In this document: piece after piece, positions 27,166 through 36,136 of the stretch
How the letters are laid out: each line of letters starts with the position of its first letter
Position numbering within the stretch: the stretch's first letter is position 1
Assembly: GCF_009865135.1 (NCBI RefSeq)
Contig: NZ_WWGH01000002.1
Coordinates: forward strand, 1,550,001-1,614,000
Direction of reading: 5' to 3'
Length of the DNA stretch: 64,000 nucleotides
Source of the DNA: Streptomyces sp. SID8374
Lineage (GTDB): Bacteria > Actinomycetota > Actinomycetes > Streptomycetales > Streptomycetaceae
Program-made: the position numbers and the translations under genes
Notes under the pieces: generated by a model
The model's database searches: none
What the model saw: the letters and a program-made list of their open reading frames with translations, nothing else
Told to the model about the DNA's origin: nothing

Positions 27166-27966
27166 CTACGGCAGGCGGTCGCGCAGATAGGCCGCGGTCT
27201 CCCGGTCGGCGGGCAGGAACGTCTCGATGGCCAGCTCCGCCACGGTCACGTCCATCGGCGTGTTGAACGTGGCGATCGAGGCGATGAACGACAGCACCCG
27301 GTCCCCGTGTTCGATGACCAGGGGCAGCGCGAACGACGGCGTACGCTCCCCGCCCCGGTCACCGTCGCCCCGGCCCGCCACGGGGTAGGCGGCCACCTCC
27401 TCGTACAGCGCGCGCAGTTCCGGTGACCGTACGAGCGCGATCTGGCGCTCCATCTGCGCCAGCAGATCCGCCCGCCACTCCGGCAGGTTGAGGATGCGCG
27501 GCGCGAGCCCCGCCGGGTGGAGGGTGATCCGCATGGCGTTGAGCGGCGGGGTGAGCAGCTCCTCGGCGACCCCCTCCATGAGCAGGGCGATGCCCCGGTT
27601 GGCCGCCACCACGGTGTACGTGCCGTCGACGACGAGCGCGGGGTAGGGGTTGTACCCCGCCAGCAGCCGGTCCAGCCCCTCGTGCACCGCCGCCATCGCG
27701 GGGTCGTCGAGGGGGGTCTGCGGGTAGCGGGGCGCGTAACCGGCCACCACCAGCAGGGCGTTGCGTTCCCGGACGGGGATGTCCAGCTGCTCGGCCAGGC
27801 GCAGGACCATGTCCTCGCTGGGGCGCGAGCGGCCCGTCTCGATGAAGGAGATGTGGCGGGCCGAGGAGTCCGCGCGCAGCGCCAGATCCAGCTGGCTGAT
27901 GCGCCGTTGCTCCCGCCAGCCGCGCAGCAGCGGCCCCACGCCCGTGTCGGGGGAGACAGTCGTCAT
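27166..27966 (-). CDS. XRE-family regulator with MmyB-like ligand domain
   Basis: 266 residues. The N-terminal helix-turn-helix 'ISQLDLALRADSSARHISFIE' region (about 23-43, followed by TGRSRPS) is the classic XRE type. The C-terminal part 'YNPYPALVVDGTYTVVAANRG' and beyond is a PAS-like MmyB ligand-binding domain, seen in actinomycete regulators that respond to fatty acids or other small molecules. It is divergent from the pterin dehydratase gene with a 64-base gap, so the two may share a control region. Such regulators often act on an adjacent divergent gene, but here that link is only positional. Confidence 0.87.
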   Translation of the reverse strand: MTTVSPDTGVGPLLRGWREQRRISQLDLALRADSSARHISFIETGRSRPSEDMVLRLAEQLDIPVRERNALLVVAGYAPRYPQTPLDDPAMAAVHEGLDRLLAGYNPYPALVVDGTYTVVAANRGIALLMEGVAEELLTPPLNAMRITLHPAGLAPRILNLPEWRADLLAQMERQIALVRSPELRALYEEVAAYPVAGRGDGDRGGERTPSFALPLVIEHGDRVLSFIASIATFNTPMDVTVAELAIETFLPADRETAAYLRDRLP

Positions 27967-28030
27967 GGGAAGACCGTAACGTCACATGTCCGGTCGCACA
28001 CCGACATCCGAGACCCACGGGAGCCGTTGC

Positions 28031-28336
28031 ATGTCCGCCGAACCGCTGTCGAAGACCGAGACCGAACACCGGCTGGAGTCGCTGCCCGGCTGGGCGCTGG
28101 AAGGGGACCGGATCACCCGGACCTACCGGCTGCCGTCGCACTTCGCCGCCGCCGCACTCACCGTCCACATCGCGCAGATCCAGGAGGAGCTGAACCACCA
28201 CTCCGATCTGACGCTCGGCTACAACACCGTGGCCCTGTCCGTCCATACGCACGACGCGGGCGGCAAGGTCACGGAGAAGGACCTGGAGCTGGCCGCCCGC
28301 GTCGCGGCCGCCGCACCGGCCCACGGCGCGGAGTAG
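28031..28336 (+). CDS. phhB: 4a-hydroxytetrahydrobiopterin dehydratase (PCD/DCoH)
   Basis: 101 residues from ATG 28031 with GGGAG 7 bases upstream; an in-frame ATG 45 bases earlier lacks a ribosome site. The family core 'EELNHHSDLTLGYNTVALS' plus 'HTHDAGGKVTEKD' contains the paired histidines and the T-x-x-D segment of pterin-4a-carbinolamine dehydratase. The enzyme recycles tetrahydropterin after aromatic hydroxylases; some bacterial homologues instead help molybdopterin metabolism. No aromatic hydroxylase gene is in the window. Confidence 0.88.
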   Translation: MSAEPLSKTETEHRLESLPGWALEGDRITRTYRLPSHFAAAALTVHIAQIQEELNHHSDLTLGYNTVALSVHTHDAGGKVTEKDLELAARVAAAAPAHGAE

Positions 28337-28375
28337 CGCGCCCACCGCGGAGGCCGGCCCACCGGGCGGGGCGGC

Positions 28376-29338
28376 TCAGCTCACCAGCCCGAACCGCGGA
28401 TTCCCGGCGAGCCACCGGGCGTAGACGGGACTGCGGGAGACGGCCTCCGCGTACGCCGCCCGGGTCTGCCCGGCCACCGTCACCGCCGCGGCGTCCGCGG
28501 CGGGGGAGTGCGGGTGCCAGCCCAGCAGGTGCCGCCAGCTGAGCGGCGCACCGGCGAGCGGCCGGGTCACCACGCCGGGAACCGGCGGGAACGTCGCCCG
28601 GCAGAGCCCGATGGCCCGCCCGACCTGCACCAGATGGACGACGGACGAGGTGTCCGTCTCGTACACGGACACCGGGGTGAAACCGGCCCGTGCGCAGGCC
28701 GTGGCGAAACAGTCGGCGAAACAGCCGTCCCCCGGCACATCGGCCCAGCACTGGTCCGCCAGCGCGGCGAGGTCCAGCTCCCGCTCCCGGGCCAGCGGAT
28801 GGCCCTCCGGCAGCATCACGAAGACCGGGTCCACCCCCACCACCTCCCAGACCAGCCGCTCGGCCAGCGGGGGCGGGCTCTCGCCGCAGGTGCCGATCAG
28901 CGCGAAGTCGAGGCGCCCGTCGATCGTCAGGGCGGCGATCTCGTCCACCGACCACGAGGTGTACGTGGAGACGGGCGCGGCCGGGTGCGCCGTGGCGATC
29001 CGGTCGACCAGCCCGCCGAGCAGCGGGCCGTGCGTACCGCCGAGCCGGAACCGTTCCAGCGGCCCGGTGGCGTTGGCGAAGCGCACCGCCTCCGCCTGGA
29101 GTTCGCTCACCGCGGGCAGCACCACCCGGGCCCGCTCCAGCACCAGCTCGCCGAGCGGAGTGGCGCGGGCACCTGTGTGGTCACGCTCGAAGAGCGTGCC
29201 GCCCAGGGCCTTCTCGATCCGCCGCAGCTGGGCGCTGAGAGCGGGCTGGGCGAGGCCCAGCGTGGCGGCGGCCTTGGTGAGGCTTCCGGTGTCGGCGATG
29301 GCACGGATGGTTCTCAGATGGCGCAACTCCAGCTCCAT
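28376..29338 (-). CDS. LysR-family transcriptional regulator
   Basis: 320 residues. The N-terminal winged helix 'LRHLRTIRAIADTGSLTKAA' with 'LAQPALSAQLRRIEKALG' is diagnostic. The effector domain starts at about residue 92 and includes 'LDFALIG' and 'VFVMLPEGHPLA'. The target is not obvious: the downstream NmrA-type gene runs on the same strand and the pterin dehydratase converges from the other side. Effector unknown. Confidence 0.88.
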   Translation of the reverse strand: MELELRHLRTIRAIADTGSLTKAAATLGLAQPALSAQLRRIEKALGGTLFERDHTGARATPLGELVLERARVVLPAVSELQAEAVRFANATGPLERFRLGGTHGPLLGGLVDRIATAHPAAPVSTYTSWSVDEIAALTIDGRLDFALIGTCGESPPPLAERLVWEVVGVDPVFVMLPEGHPLARERELDLAALADQCWADVPGDGCFADCFATACARAGFTPVSVYETDTSSVVHLVQVGRAIGLCRATFPPVPGVVTRPLAGAPLSWRHLLGWHPHSPAADAAAVTVAGQTRAAYAEAVSRSPVYARWLAGNPRFGLVS

Positions 29339-29426
29339 AAAGGCAAGTTATGGCCACCGGCCCGCCCGGGCAATATGCCGGTCACTCTTCTGTTGAACCA
29401 ATGTTTCCGGGGTGTACCGCCGGTGT

Positions 29427-29454
29427 GCCCTCCGGCCCGCAGGTGCCGGAGGGC
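29427..29454 (-). terminator. Terminator of the NmrA-like gene
   Basis: GCCCTCCGGC (29427-29436) and GCCGGAGGGC (29445-29454) form a perfect 10-bp stem with an 8-base loop, just past the stop of the leftward NmrA-type gene. Confidence 0.65.
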
Positions 29455-29465
29455 TCCGTTCCAGT

Positions 29466-30410
29466 TCAGCCCTGCGCGACACCGTGTGGGACGTCCTGCG
29501 CGACACCGTGCCGGACGTCGTCCGGGACATGGTGCCAGGCGCCGCCCCGGGCGGCCTCACGGGCGAACACGGTGAAGTCCTTCGCCTCCCGCCCCAGCAC
29601 TCGCCGCACATCGTCGGTGGGGGCGGAGTTGTGGCCGTCCAGCAGCGTCGCGAACAGCTCGGCCAGGAACCCCGCCTCGGGACCGGACACCCCGAACCCC
29701 TCCAGCGCCTGCGCGTACGCCGCCCCGCTCACCGGCACGTACCGCACCGGCCGCCCCGCCGCCCGCCCCAGCTCCGCCGCCGCCTCCCCGAACGTCATGC
29801 TCCGGGGCCCCGTCAGCTCGTACACCGCCCCCGCGTGCCCCTCCCCGGTCAGCGCCGCCACCACCACATCGGCCAGGTCGTCCAGGTCCACGAACGGCTC
29901 CGCCGTCGAGGCGGCCGGGAAGACCAGCTCACCCCCGAGCACGCCGTCCAGCAGGGCGCCCTCGCTGAAGTTCTGCGCGAAGAACGCCGACCGTACGACC
30001 GTCAGCCCGACGCCCCCGGCCGCACCCCGCAGCGCCTCCTCGGCGACGGCCGCCCGAGGCTCGCCGCGCCCCGACAGGAGCACCACCCGGCGCACCCCGC
30101 CCGCCGCCGCGACCCGCCCGAACTCCGCCATCGCCTCGGCCGCACCGGGCACCGCCAGATCCGGGTAGTACGCGGCATAGGCGGCTTCCGCACCGTCCAG
30201 CGCGGCCGCCCACCCCGACGGGTCCTGCCAGTCGAAGCGCACCCCACCGCTCCGGGCGCCCGCCTGCGGACCGGCGGACGGCCCGTTCCGCGAACCGGCC
30301 GGCGATCCGCTCCGCGAGCCCGCGCGGACCGGCACCCCCCGTGAAGCCAGCCGCTCCACCACCCGGCGGCCGGTCTTGCCGGTGCCGCTCGTCACCAGAA
30401 CCGTTCCCAT
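29466..30410 (-). CDS. NmrA-like NAD(P)-binding reductase
   Basis: 314 residues from ATG 30410. The N-terminal 'TVLVTSGTGKTGRRVVERL' is the G-x-x-G-x-x-G dinucleotide motif of atypical short-chain dehydrogenases (NmrA/QOR2/SDR_a5 group). 'VVLLSGRGE' and 'VRSAFFAQNFSE' follow the pattern of that group, which lacks the catalytic YxxxK. It may be a quinone/NADPH-sensing reductase. A short Gly/Ser/Arg-rich insert (about residues 31-56) follows strand 2, and the last ~25 residues are a repeated 'HHVPDDVRHGVAQD' tail. It is divergent from an AraC-type regulator across 192 bp, a likely regulator-target pair. Confidence 0.82.
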   Translation of the reverse strand: MGTVLVTSGTGKTGRRVVERLASRGVPVRAGSRSGSPAGSRNGPSAGPQAGARSGGVRFDWQDPSGWAAALDGAEAAYAAYYPDLAVPGAAEAMAEFGRVAAAGGVRRVVLLSGRGEPRAAVAEEALRGAAGGVGLTVVRSAFFAQNFSEGALLDGVLGGELVFPAASTAEPFVDLDDLADVVVAALTGEGHAGAVYELTGPRSMTFGEAAAELGRAAGRPVRYVPVSGAAYAQALEGFGVSGPEAGFLAELFATLLDGHNSAPTDDVRRVLGREAKDFTVFAREAARGGAWHHVPDDVRHGVAQDVPHGVAQG

Positions 30411-30602
30411 GGCCTCCGCCCCTCTCCGCGCGTCCTCGGACCGCTTCGTATACGTCTTTTCCTTCGCGCTTCCCGTGCCCGCCGTCGTGTTTCCCGTGCT
30501 TGTCGTCGCGCTTTCCGTCATGGCTCCAGACTTCCGGGCCCCGGCCGCCGAGGACATCGTCCAGACGCTCAGCTCCCTCCGTCCGCGTCTACGCTGTCGG
30601 CC

Positions 30603-31568
30603 ATGGACCCTCTCGCCGGACTCCTGGACGGACCGCGGGCCCGGGGCGCCTTCCTGCTGCGCATGGTGATGGAGCCGCCCTGGGCGGTACGGGTCGCCGA
30701 CCGCGCCCCGATCTGCCTGATGTCGGTCATCCGGGGCGTGGCGTGGATCGTCCCTTCCGAGGGGGCCGGGCCGGTGCGCCTGGAGCCCGGTGAGGTCGCG
30801 GTGGTACGAGGCCCCCACCCGTACACCGTCGCGGACGGGCCCACCACCGAGCCGCACGCGCTGGTCGGCCCCGGCGGTCACTGCACCACCCTGCACGGGG
30901 AGCCGCTCTCCCAGGAGATGGTGCTGGGGGTACGGACCTGGGGCAACGCCGCCCATGGCTCCACGGCGGTCCTCGTCGGCACCTATCTGATGGACGGCGA
31001 GATCAGCCGCCGTCTGCTCGGCGCCCTGCCCCCGCTGCTCCGGCTCCCCGCCGACACCCGGACCGAACCGCTGCTGCGGCTGCTGGACACGGAGATCGCG
31101 AGGGACGAACCGGGGCAGCGCGTGGTGCTGGACCGGCTCCTCGACCTGCTGCTCATCGCCGTGCTGCGCGCCTGGTTCGCCCGGCCGGGCGCGGAGGCCC
31201 CCGCCTGGTACCGGGCCATGGGCGACCCGGTCGTCGGGGTGGCCCTCCGGCTGCTCCAGGACGATCCGGCGCACCCCTGGACCGTCGCCTCGCTCGCCGC
31301 CCGGGCCGGTGTGTCGCGGGCCGGGCTCGCCCGCCGGTTCACCGAGCTGGTGGGCGAGCCCCCGATGGCGTACCTCACCGGCTGGCGGCTCGCGCTCGCC
31401 GCCGATCTGCTCCGGGAGAGCGATGCGACCGTGGAGGCCGTGGGACGGCAGGTCGGCTACGGCGCCCCGTTCGCGTTCAGTACGGCGTTCAAGCGGGTGA
31501 GGGGGGTGAGCCCGCAGGAGTACCGCGGAAACTTGCCGGAGCGGCAACAGAACTTGCCCGGACGCTGA
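30603..31568 (+). CDS. AraC-family transcriptional regulator
   Basis: 321 residues with an N-terminal cupin ligand domain of the AraC_binding_2/6 type ('VRLEPGEVAVVRGPHPYTVAD') and a C-terminal double helix-turn-helix (about residues 215-310). The latter includes 'LAARAGVSRAGLARRFTELV' and 'VGYGAPFAFSTAFKRVRGVS', ending with the P-x-x-Y-R motif. Homologues often control divergent reductase or oxidoreductase genes, which fits the NmrA-like gene on the other strand. The methyltransferase downstream begins 20 bases after its stop and may be co-transcribed. Confidence 0.88.
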   Translation: MDPLAGLLDGPRARGAFLLRMVMEPPWAVRVADRAPICLMSVIRGVAWIVPSEGAGPVRLEPGEVAVVRGPHPYTVADGPTTEPHALVGPGGHCTTLHGEPLSQEMVLGVRTWGNAAHGSTAVLVGTYLMDGEISRRLLGALPPLLRLPADTRTEPLLRLLDTEIARDEPGQRVVLDRLLDLLLIAVLRAWFARPGAEAPAWYRAMGDPVVGVALRLLQDDPAHPWTVASLAARAGVSRAGLARRFTELVGEPPMAYLTGWRLALAADLLRESDATVEAVGRQVGYGAPFAFSTAFKRVRGVSPQEYRGNLPERQQNLPGR

Positions 31569-31588
31569 CCTCCGGTGAGGGTGGCGCC

Positions 31589-32530
31589 ATGAGCAGCCAC
31601 GCCGGACACGGCCACCACGACCAGCACGGAGCGCACGCCCACGGAGTGCACGCCCACACCCATGGATCAGGCGCCGCGGGCGCGGGTACGGAGTTCGACT
31701 GGGACGTCATGGGGCCGATGCTGGAGCAGGAGGCCGAACTCAACAGCGGCACCTACGAGGAGGCCGCCCGCTGGATCGCCGCCCTGCCGACCGCGCCGAC
31801 GGTGCGGCGGGTGCTGGACGTCGGCAGCGGCCCCGGTGTCGTCAGCTGCCTGCTGGCCGAGGTGTTCCCCGAGGCCGAGGTCGTCGCCGTGGACCCCACG
31901 CCCGCCCTGCTGGAGCGGACCAAGAACCGCGCCCGGCGGCTCGGCGTCAGCGACCGCGTACGGACGGTGGAGGCCGAACTCCCGCAGGACGCGCACCGGT
32001 TGGGTGAGGCCGACCTCATCTGGGCCGGTAACTCCCTGCACCACATGGGCGACCAGCGCGCCGCCCTCGCCGGATTCGCGGAACTCCTGCGTCCCGGCGG
32101 GACCGTGGCCCTCCTGGAGGGCGGGCTCCCCACCCGGCGGCTGCCCCGTGACCTCGGCATCGGACGGCCCGGTCTGGAGGCCCGGATGGGCGCGGCCTCC
32201 GCCGCCCGGTTCGACCGGATGCGGACCGAACTCCCGGACGCCAAGCGGGAGGCCGAGGACTGGAGCGCCCTGATCGCGGCGGTCGGCCTGACCCCGCAGG
32301 GCACGCGCAGCTTCCTGCTGGACCTGCCGGCCCCGCTCTCCGCGCCCGCCCGCGAGCATGTGGTCACCAAGTTGACCCGGGAGTACGAGGTCTTCGGCGA
32401 ACTCCTCGACGCCGATGACCGCGCCGTACTGGAACGGCTGCTGGACCCCGAGGACCCGGCAGCGGTCCACCACCGGCCCGATGTCTTCCTGCTCACCGCC
32501 CGCACGGTCCACCTCGGCCGCCGCGACTGA
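31589..32530 (+). CDS. SAM-dependent methyltransferase with His-rich N-terminus
   Basis: 313 residues. The first ~27 residues contain 11 histidines in the stretches 'HAGHGHHDQHGAHAHG' and 'VHAHTHG', followed by a class I methyltransferase core: motif I 'VLDVGSGPGVVSCLLAE', 'EVVAVDPTPALLERT' and 'ADLIWAGNSLHHMGD'. The His tract resembles metal-binding tails of nickel or zinc chaperones and is not part of the fold; it may buffer metal or be a disordered extension. The acceptor is unknown. It follows the AraC regulator by 20 bases. Confidence 0.83.
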   Translation: MSSHAGHGHHDQHGAHAHGVHAHTHGSGAAGAGTEFDWDVMGPMLEQEAELNSGTYEEAARWIAALPTAPTVRRVLDVGSGPGVVSCLLAEVFPEAEVVAVDPTPALLERTKNRARRLGVSDRVRTVEAELPQDAHRLGEADLIWAGNSLHHMGDQRAALAGFAELLRPGGTVALLEGGLPTRRLPRDLGIGRPGLEARMGAASAARFDRMRTELPDAKREAEDWSALIAAVGLTPQGTRSFLLDLPAPLSAPAREHVVTKLTREYEVFGELLDADDRAVLERLLDPEDPAAVHHRPDVFLLTARTVHLGRRD

Positions 32531-32556
32531 GACCTCCCCGCGCCCCGCGACCACCG

Positions 32557-33030
32557 TCAGGACGACGGCACCGGCTCCAACTGCCACCACTGGAAAGGGG
32601 AGTCGGTGTCCTCCCACTGCTGGACCGTCCCGCCCTCCTCCGTCGAACCGTCGGCGACCTCCATGACGAGCCCGCTGATGAAGCTCACCAGCGTCACCGT
32701 CCCCGGCGCCTCCGGATGCTGTTCGATCAGCCACTCCTGGGCGCCGAAGTTGTTGGCCTTCCACTGCTGGATACGGACACCGTTCTCCGTGTCGGCGTTC
32801 GCGACGTCCAGCCGCTTCCCGCTGTGCGCGTTGACCAGGTGGTAGAGGGCCGCGCCCTCGTGGACCGGGGACAGCTGCCACCGCTGGGCCGCCGTCCCGT
32901 CGTCCTTGCCCTGCTGCACCCGGGCACCACTGCCCTTGGCGGCGCCGTACACCTCCAGCACCAGGCCGCTGCCGACATTGCGCAGACGGTACGTGCCCGC
33001 CTCGACGACGGGCGCCGGATCGCTGCTCAT
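32557..33030 (-). CDS. RICIN (beta-trefoil) domain protein without signal peptide
   Basis: 157 residues forming a single ricin-B-type trefoil. Three Q-x-W-type repeats are visible: 'AAQRWQL', 'AQEWLI' and 'FQWWQL', each preceded by a 'G..V.Q..' strand. These domains bind galactose-type sugars and are normally found fused to secreted enzymes. Here the domain stands alone and starts MSSDPAPVVEAG, with no secretion signal, so a cytosolic or non-classically exported lectin is suggested. It converges with the methyltransferase gene. Confidence 0.8.
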   Translation of the reverse strand: MSSDPAPVVEAGTYRLRNVGSGLVLEVYGAAKGSGARVQQGKDDGTAAQRWQLSPVHEGAALYHLVNAHSGKRLDVANADTENGVRIQQWKANNFGAQEWLIEQHPEAPGTVTLVSFISGLVMEVADGSTEEGGTVQQWEDTDSPFQWWQLEPVPSS

Positions 33031-33062
33031 CCTGCTTGTTCCCCCGGGAGTCGATGACCGAA

Positions 33063-33094
33063 GGCGCCCCCACCGACGGGACGGTGGGGGCGCC
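33063..33094 (-). terminator. Terminator of the aldo/keto reductase gene
   Basis: GGCGCCCCCACCG (33063-33075) and CGGTGGGGGCGCC (33082-33094), a perfect 13-bp stem with a 6-base loop, directly downstream of the leftward reductase gene. Confidence 0.8.
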
Positions 33095-33109
33095 GGACGA
33101 AGCTGACGC

Positions 33110-33946
33110 TCAGGCGCCGAGGTTGAACTCCGCCGGGTCCGGGCCGAGCCGCTTGCCCTCGTCCAGCGCCGCGAAGGCGGCGAGGTCGTCGGCGTCCAGC
33201 TCGAAACCGAACACGTCGATGTTCTCCTCGATCCGCGCCGGGGTCACGGACTTCGGGATCACGATGTTGCCGGTCTGCAAGTGCCAGCGCAGGACTGCCT
33301 GGGCGGGGGTGCGGCCGTGCTTCTGGGCGATGGCGACGACCGTCGGCACCTCCAGGAGGCCCTTGCCCTGGCCCAGCGGCGACCAGGCCTCGGTGGCGAT
33401 GCCGTGCTCCGCGTGGAAGGCGCGCGCCTCGGCCTGCTGGAGCTGGGGGTGCAACTCGATCTGGTTGAGGACGGGGACCACGGAGGTCTCGTCCAGCAGC
33501 CGCTTCAGGTGCTCGGGGTGGAAGTTCGACACACCGATCGCCTTGGCCCGGCCGTCGGCGTAGATCTTCTCGAACGCCCTGTACGTCTCGGTGTACGCGT
33601 CCTTGGCCGGGACGGGCCAGTGGATGAGATACAGGTCGACGTAGTCCAGACCGAGCTTGTCCAGCGAGGCGTCGAAGGCGCGCAGCGTGCTGTCGTGGCC
33701 CTGCTCGCTGTTCCACAGCTTCGTGGTGACGAAGAGCTCGTCACGGGCGACCCCGGAGGCGGCGATGGCCTTGCCGGTGCCCACCTCGTTCTCGTAGATC
33801 GCGGCGGTGTCGATGGACCGGTACCCGGATTCGATGGCCTTCGCGACCGCCTTCGCCGCCTCGTCGTCCGGCACCTGCCAGACACCGAAACCGAGCTGCG
33901 GCATTTCGAGGCCGTTGTTGAGGGTGATGGAGGGGACCTGGCTCAC
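33110..33946 (-). CDS. Aldo/keto reductase
   Basis: 278 residues, a normal length for AKR5-type bacterial enzymes. The catalytic tetrad is intact: D46 in 'SIDTAAIYENE', Y51, K76 in 'VTTKLWN' and H109 in 'YLIHWPVP'. The NADPH site is at the C-terminal end ('IPKSVTPARIEEN'). It resembles 2,5-diketo-D-gluconate reductases that reduce aldehydes and ketones. It is transcribed alone, with a terminator downstream; no pathway neighbour indicates the substrate. Confidence 0.92.
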   Translation of the reverse strand: MSQVPSITLNNGLEMPQLGFGVWQVPDDEAAKAVAKAIESGYRSIDTAAIYENEVGTGKAIAASGVARDELFVTTKLWNSEQGHDSTLRAFDASLDKLGLDYVDLYLIHWPVPAKDAYTETYRAFEKIYADGRAKAIGVSNFHPEHLKRLLDETSVVPVLNQIELHPQLQQAEARAFHAEHGIATEAWSPLGQGKGLLEVPTVVAIAQKHGRTPAQAVLRWHLQTGNIVIPKSVTPARIEENIDVFGFELDADDLAAFAALDEGKRLGPDPAEFNLGA

Positions 33947-34044
33947 GAGCGGTCGATCCTAACGTCGTCGGTTGGTACTCCCCACGACAACGAGCGGGTG
34001 CCCGCAGGCATTCCCGTTCCATGATCCGGAATCGCGCGGGCCGG

Positions 34045-35868
34045 TCAGTGGTAGAGCGCGTCCACCTCGACCTCGTACGCCGTCTCGATCGCCTTGCGCT
34101 TCAGCTTCAGCGAGGGCGTCAGCAGCCCGTGCTCCTCGGTGAACGGGTGGGCCAGTATCCGGAACGTACGGATCGACTCGGCCTGCGAGACCGCCGTGTT
34201 GGCGGCCACCACCGCCCGGCGGACCTCCATCTCCAGGTCCGGATCGCGCACCATCTCGGCGGGGCCCAGCGGCGTGCGCCCCTGCATGGTGAGCCAGTGC
34301 TCCACGGCCTCCTGGTCGACGGTGACCAGGGCCGCGATGTACGGGCGGTCGTTGCCGACGACGATGCACTGGGCGACCAGGGGGTGGGCCCGCACCCGCT
34401 CCTCCAGGCCGGCCGGCGACACGCTCTTGCCACCGGACGTCACCAAAATCTCCTTCTTCCGCCCGGTGATCGTGAGATAGCCGTCCTCGTCCAGCGAACC
34501 GAGGTCCCCGGTGGCCAGCCAGCCGTCCTCCATCGTGGCCCGGGTGGCCGCGGGGTTGCCCAGATAGCCGGAGAAGACGTTGGGGCCGTGCACCCACACC
34601 TCACCGTCGTCCGCGATGTGCACCGACGTGCCGGGGATGGGCAGCCCGACCGTGCCGTACCGGGTGCGCTCGGGCGGGTTGGCGGTGGCCGCCGCGGTGG
34701 TCTCGGTCAGCCCGTACCCCTCGAAGACGCTCACCCCGGCGCCCGCGAAGAACAGGCCGAGCCGGCGGTTCATGCCCGAGCCGCCCGACATCGCGTGGCG
34801 CACCCGGCCGCCCATCGCGTCGCGGACCTTCTTGTAGACGACCTTGTCGAAGAACTGGTGCTGAACCCGCAGCCCGGCCGACGGCCCGGGACCGAGGCCG
34901 AACGCCTTCTGCTCCAGCGCCTCCGCGTACTTCACCGCGATGTCGACCGCCTTGTCGAACGGCCCGGCCCTGCCCTCCGCCTCGGCCTTGCGCCGGGCGC
35001 CGTTGAAGACCTTCTCGAAGATGTACGGCACCGCCAGGATGAAGGTGGGCCGGAACGTCACCAGGTCCGGCATCAGGGCCTGGGCCGACAGCTCCGGCTG
35101 GTGGCCGAGCTTGACCCGGCCGCGTACCGCCGCGATCTCCACCATCCGGCCGAAGACGTGCGCCAGCGGGAGGAAGAGCAGGGTGGCCGCCTCGTCGCCG
35201 GGCCGGGAGTGGAACACCGGCTCCCAGCGGGCGACCATCGTGTCGCTCTCGAACATGAAGCTCGCATGCGTGATCACGCACCCCTTGGGGCGGCCCGTCG
35301 TGCCCGAGGTGTAGATCACCGTCGCCACGGACTCGGGCGTCACCGCCCGCCGGTGCCGGTGCACCACCTCGTCGTCGACCATCCCGCCCGCGCCGACCAG
35401 CTCGTCCACCGCACCGGCGTCCAGCTGCCACAGCCGCTTGAGGTGCGGCAGCCGGTCGATCACCGAACCGACGGTCATCGCGTGGTCCTCGTGCTCCACC
35501 ATCACCGCCACCACCTCGGCGTCGTGCAGCATCCAGTGGACCTGCTCGGCCGACGACGTCGGGTAGACGGGCACCGACTGCGCGCCCACCGACCAGATCG
35601 CGAAGTCGAAGAGCGTCCACTCGTACCGGGTACGGGACATGAGGGCGACCCGGTCGCCGAACCGGATGCCGTGCGCGATCAGCCCTTTGGCCAGCGCCAG
35701 CACCTCGTCGCGGAACGCCTCCGACGTCACATCCCGCCACTGCCCGCCCGCGTCCTTGCGGCCGAACGCGACCCGCTGAGGATCGTCCTCCGCGTACTCG
35801 AAGACCGCATCGGCCAAACCGCCGACTTGGGGCGCCGCGGCCAGGGGTGGGACAGTGAATTCACGCAA
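34045..35868 (-). CDS. Long-chain acyl-CoA synthetase (FadD-type, AMP-forming)
   Basis: 607 residues from TTG 35868, supported by AGGAG 7 bases upstream; a longer reading begins at 35895 without a ribosome site. The AMP-binding P-loop YTSGTTGRPKG is at about 186-196. 'EGYGLTETTAA' and 'TGDLGSLDEDGYLTITGRKK' give the remaining core motifs, with the hinge and catalytic lysine region near the C-terminus ('LTPSLKLKRKAIE'). The N-terminal 'LREFTVPPLAA' is typical of actinomycete FadD15-like enzymes, which activate fatty acids for lipid synthesis or breakdown. It is monocistronic. Confidence 0.9.
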   Translation of the reverse strand: MREFTVPPLAAAPQVGGLADAVFEYAEDDPQRVAFGRKDAGGQWRDVTSEAFRDEVLALAKGLIAHGIRFGDRVALMSRTRYEWTLFDFAIWSVGAQSVPVYPTSSAEQVHWMLHDAEVVAVMVEHEDHAMTVGSVIDRLPHLKRLWQLDAGAVDELVGAGGMVDDEVVHRHRRAVTPESVATVIYTSGTTGRPKGCVITHASFMFESDTMVARWEPVFHSRPGDEAATLLFLPLAHVFGRMVEIAAVRGRVKLGHQPELSAQALMPDLVTFRPTFILAVPYIFEKVFNGARRKAEAEGRAGPFDKAVDIAVKYAEALEQKAFGLGPGPSAGLRVQHQFFDKVVYKKVRDAMGGRVRHAMSGGSGMNRRLGLFFAGAGVSVFEGYGLTETTAAATANPPERTRYGTVGLPIPGTSVHIADDGEVWVHGPNVFSGYLGNPAATRATMEDGWLATGDLGSLDEDGYLTITGRKKEILVTSGGKSVSPAGLEERVRAHPLVAQCIVVGNDRPYIAALVTVDQEAVEHWLTMQGRTPLGPAEMVRDPDLEMEVRRAVVAANTAVSQAESIRTFRILAHPFTEEHGLLTPSLKLKRKAIETAYEVEVDALYH

Positions 35869-36054
35869 TGACCTGCTCCTCGGGGCGCTCCGCACAGCGC
35901 CGCGACGCTACCCCAACCGGGGGCCGGGCGGGAGGGTCCGAACCCCGCGTAAAACGTGGCATTCGCAGAGGTCAACCGTCGAAATCCGGCCAGATGGGCA
36001 AGGCTCGGGCGCACTTCTGACGGAGGAGTAAGCGGCTCGCGGCCAAATCTCCAC

Positions 36055-36086
36055 CGAATCCGACCGTGGTGATCACTCCGGATTCG
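36055..36086. terminator. Possible hairpin between LysR and acyl-CoA synthetase genes
   Basis: CGAATCCG (36055-36062) and CGGATTCG (36079-36086) form an 8-bp stem with a 16-base loop, about 50 bases past the stop of the leftward LysR gene. The rest of the 268-bp spacer 35869-36136 shows nothing else that I can support. Confidence 0.4.
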
Positions 36087-36136
36087 AGTGGATGTGAGGT
36101 GCTCTGTTCCGCTGTCGAACGCTCTGCGCCGGTCGG

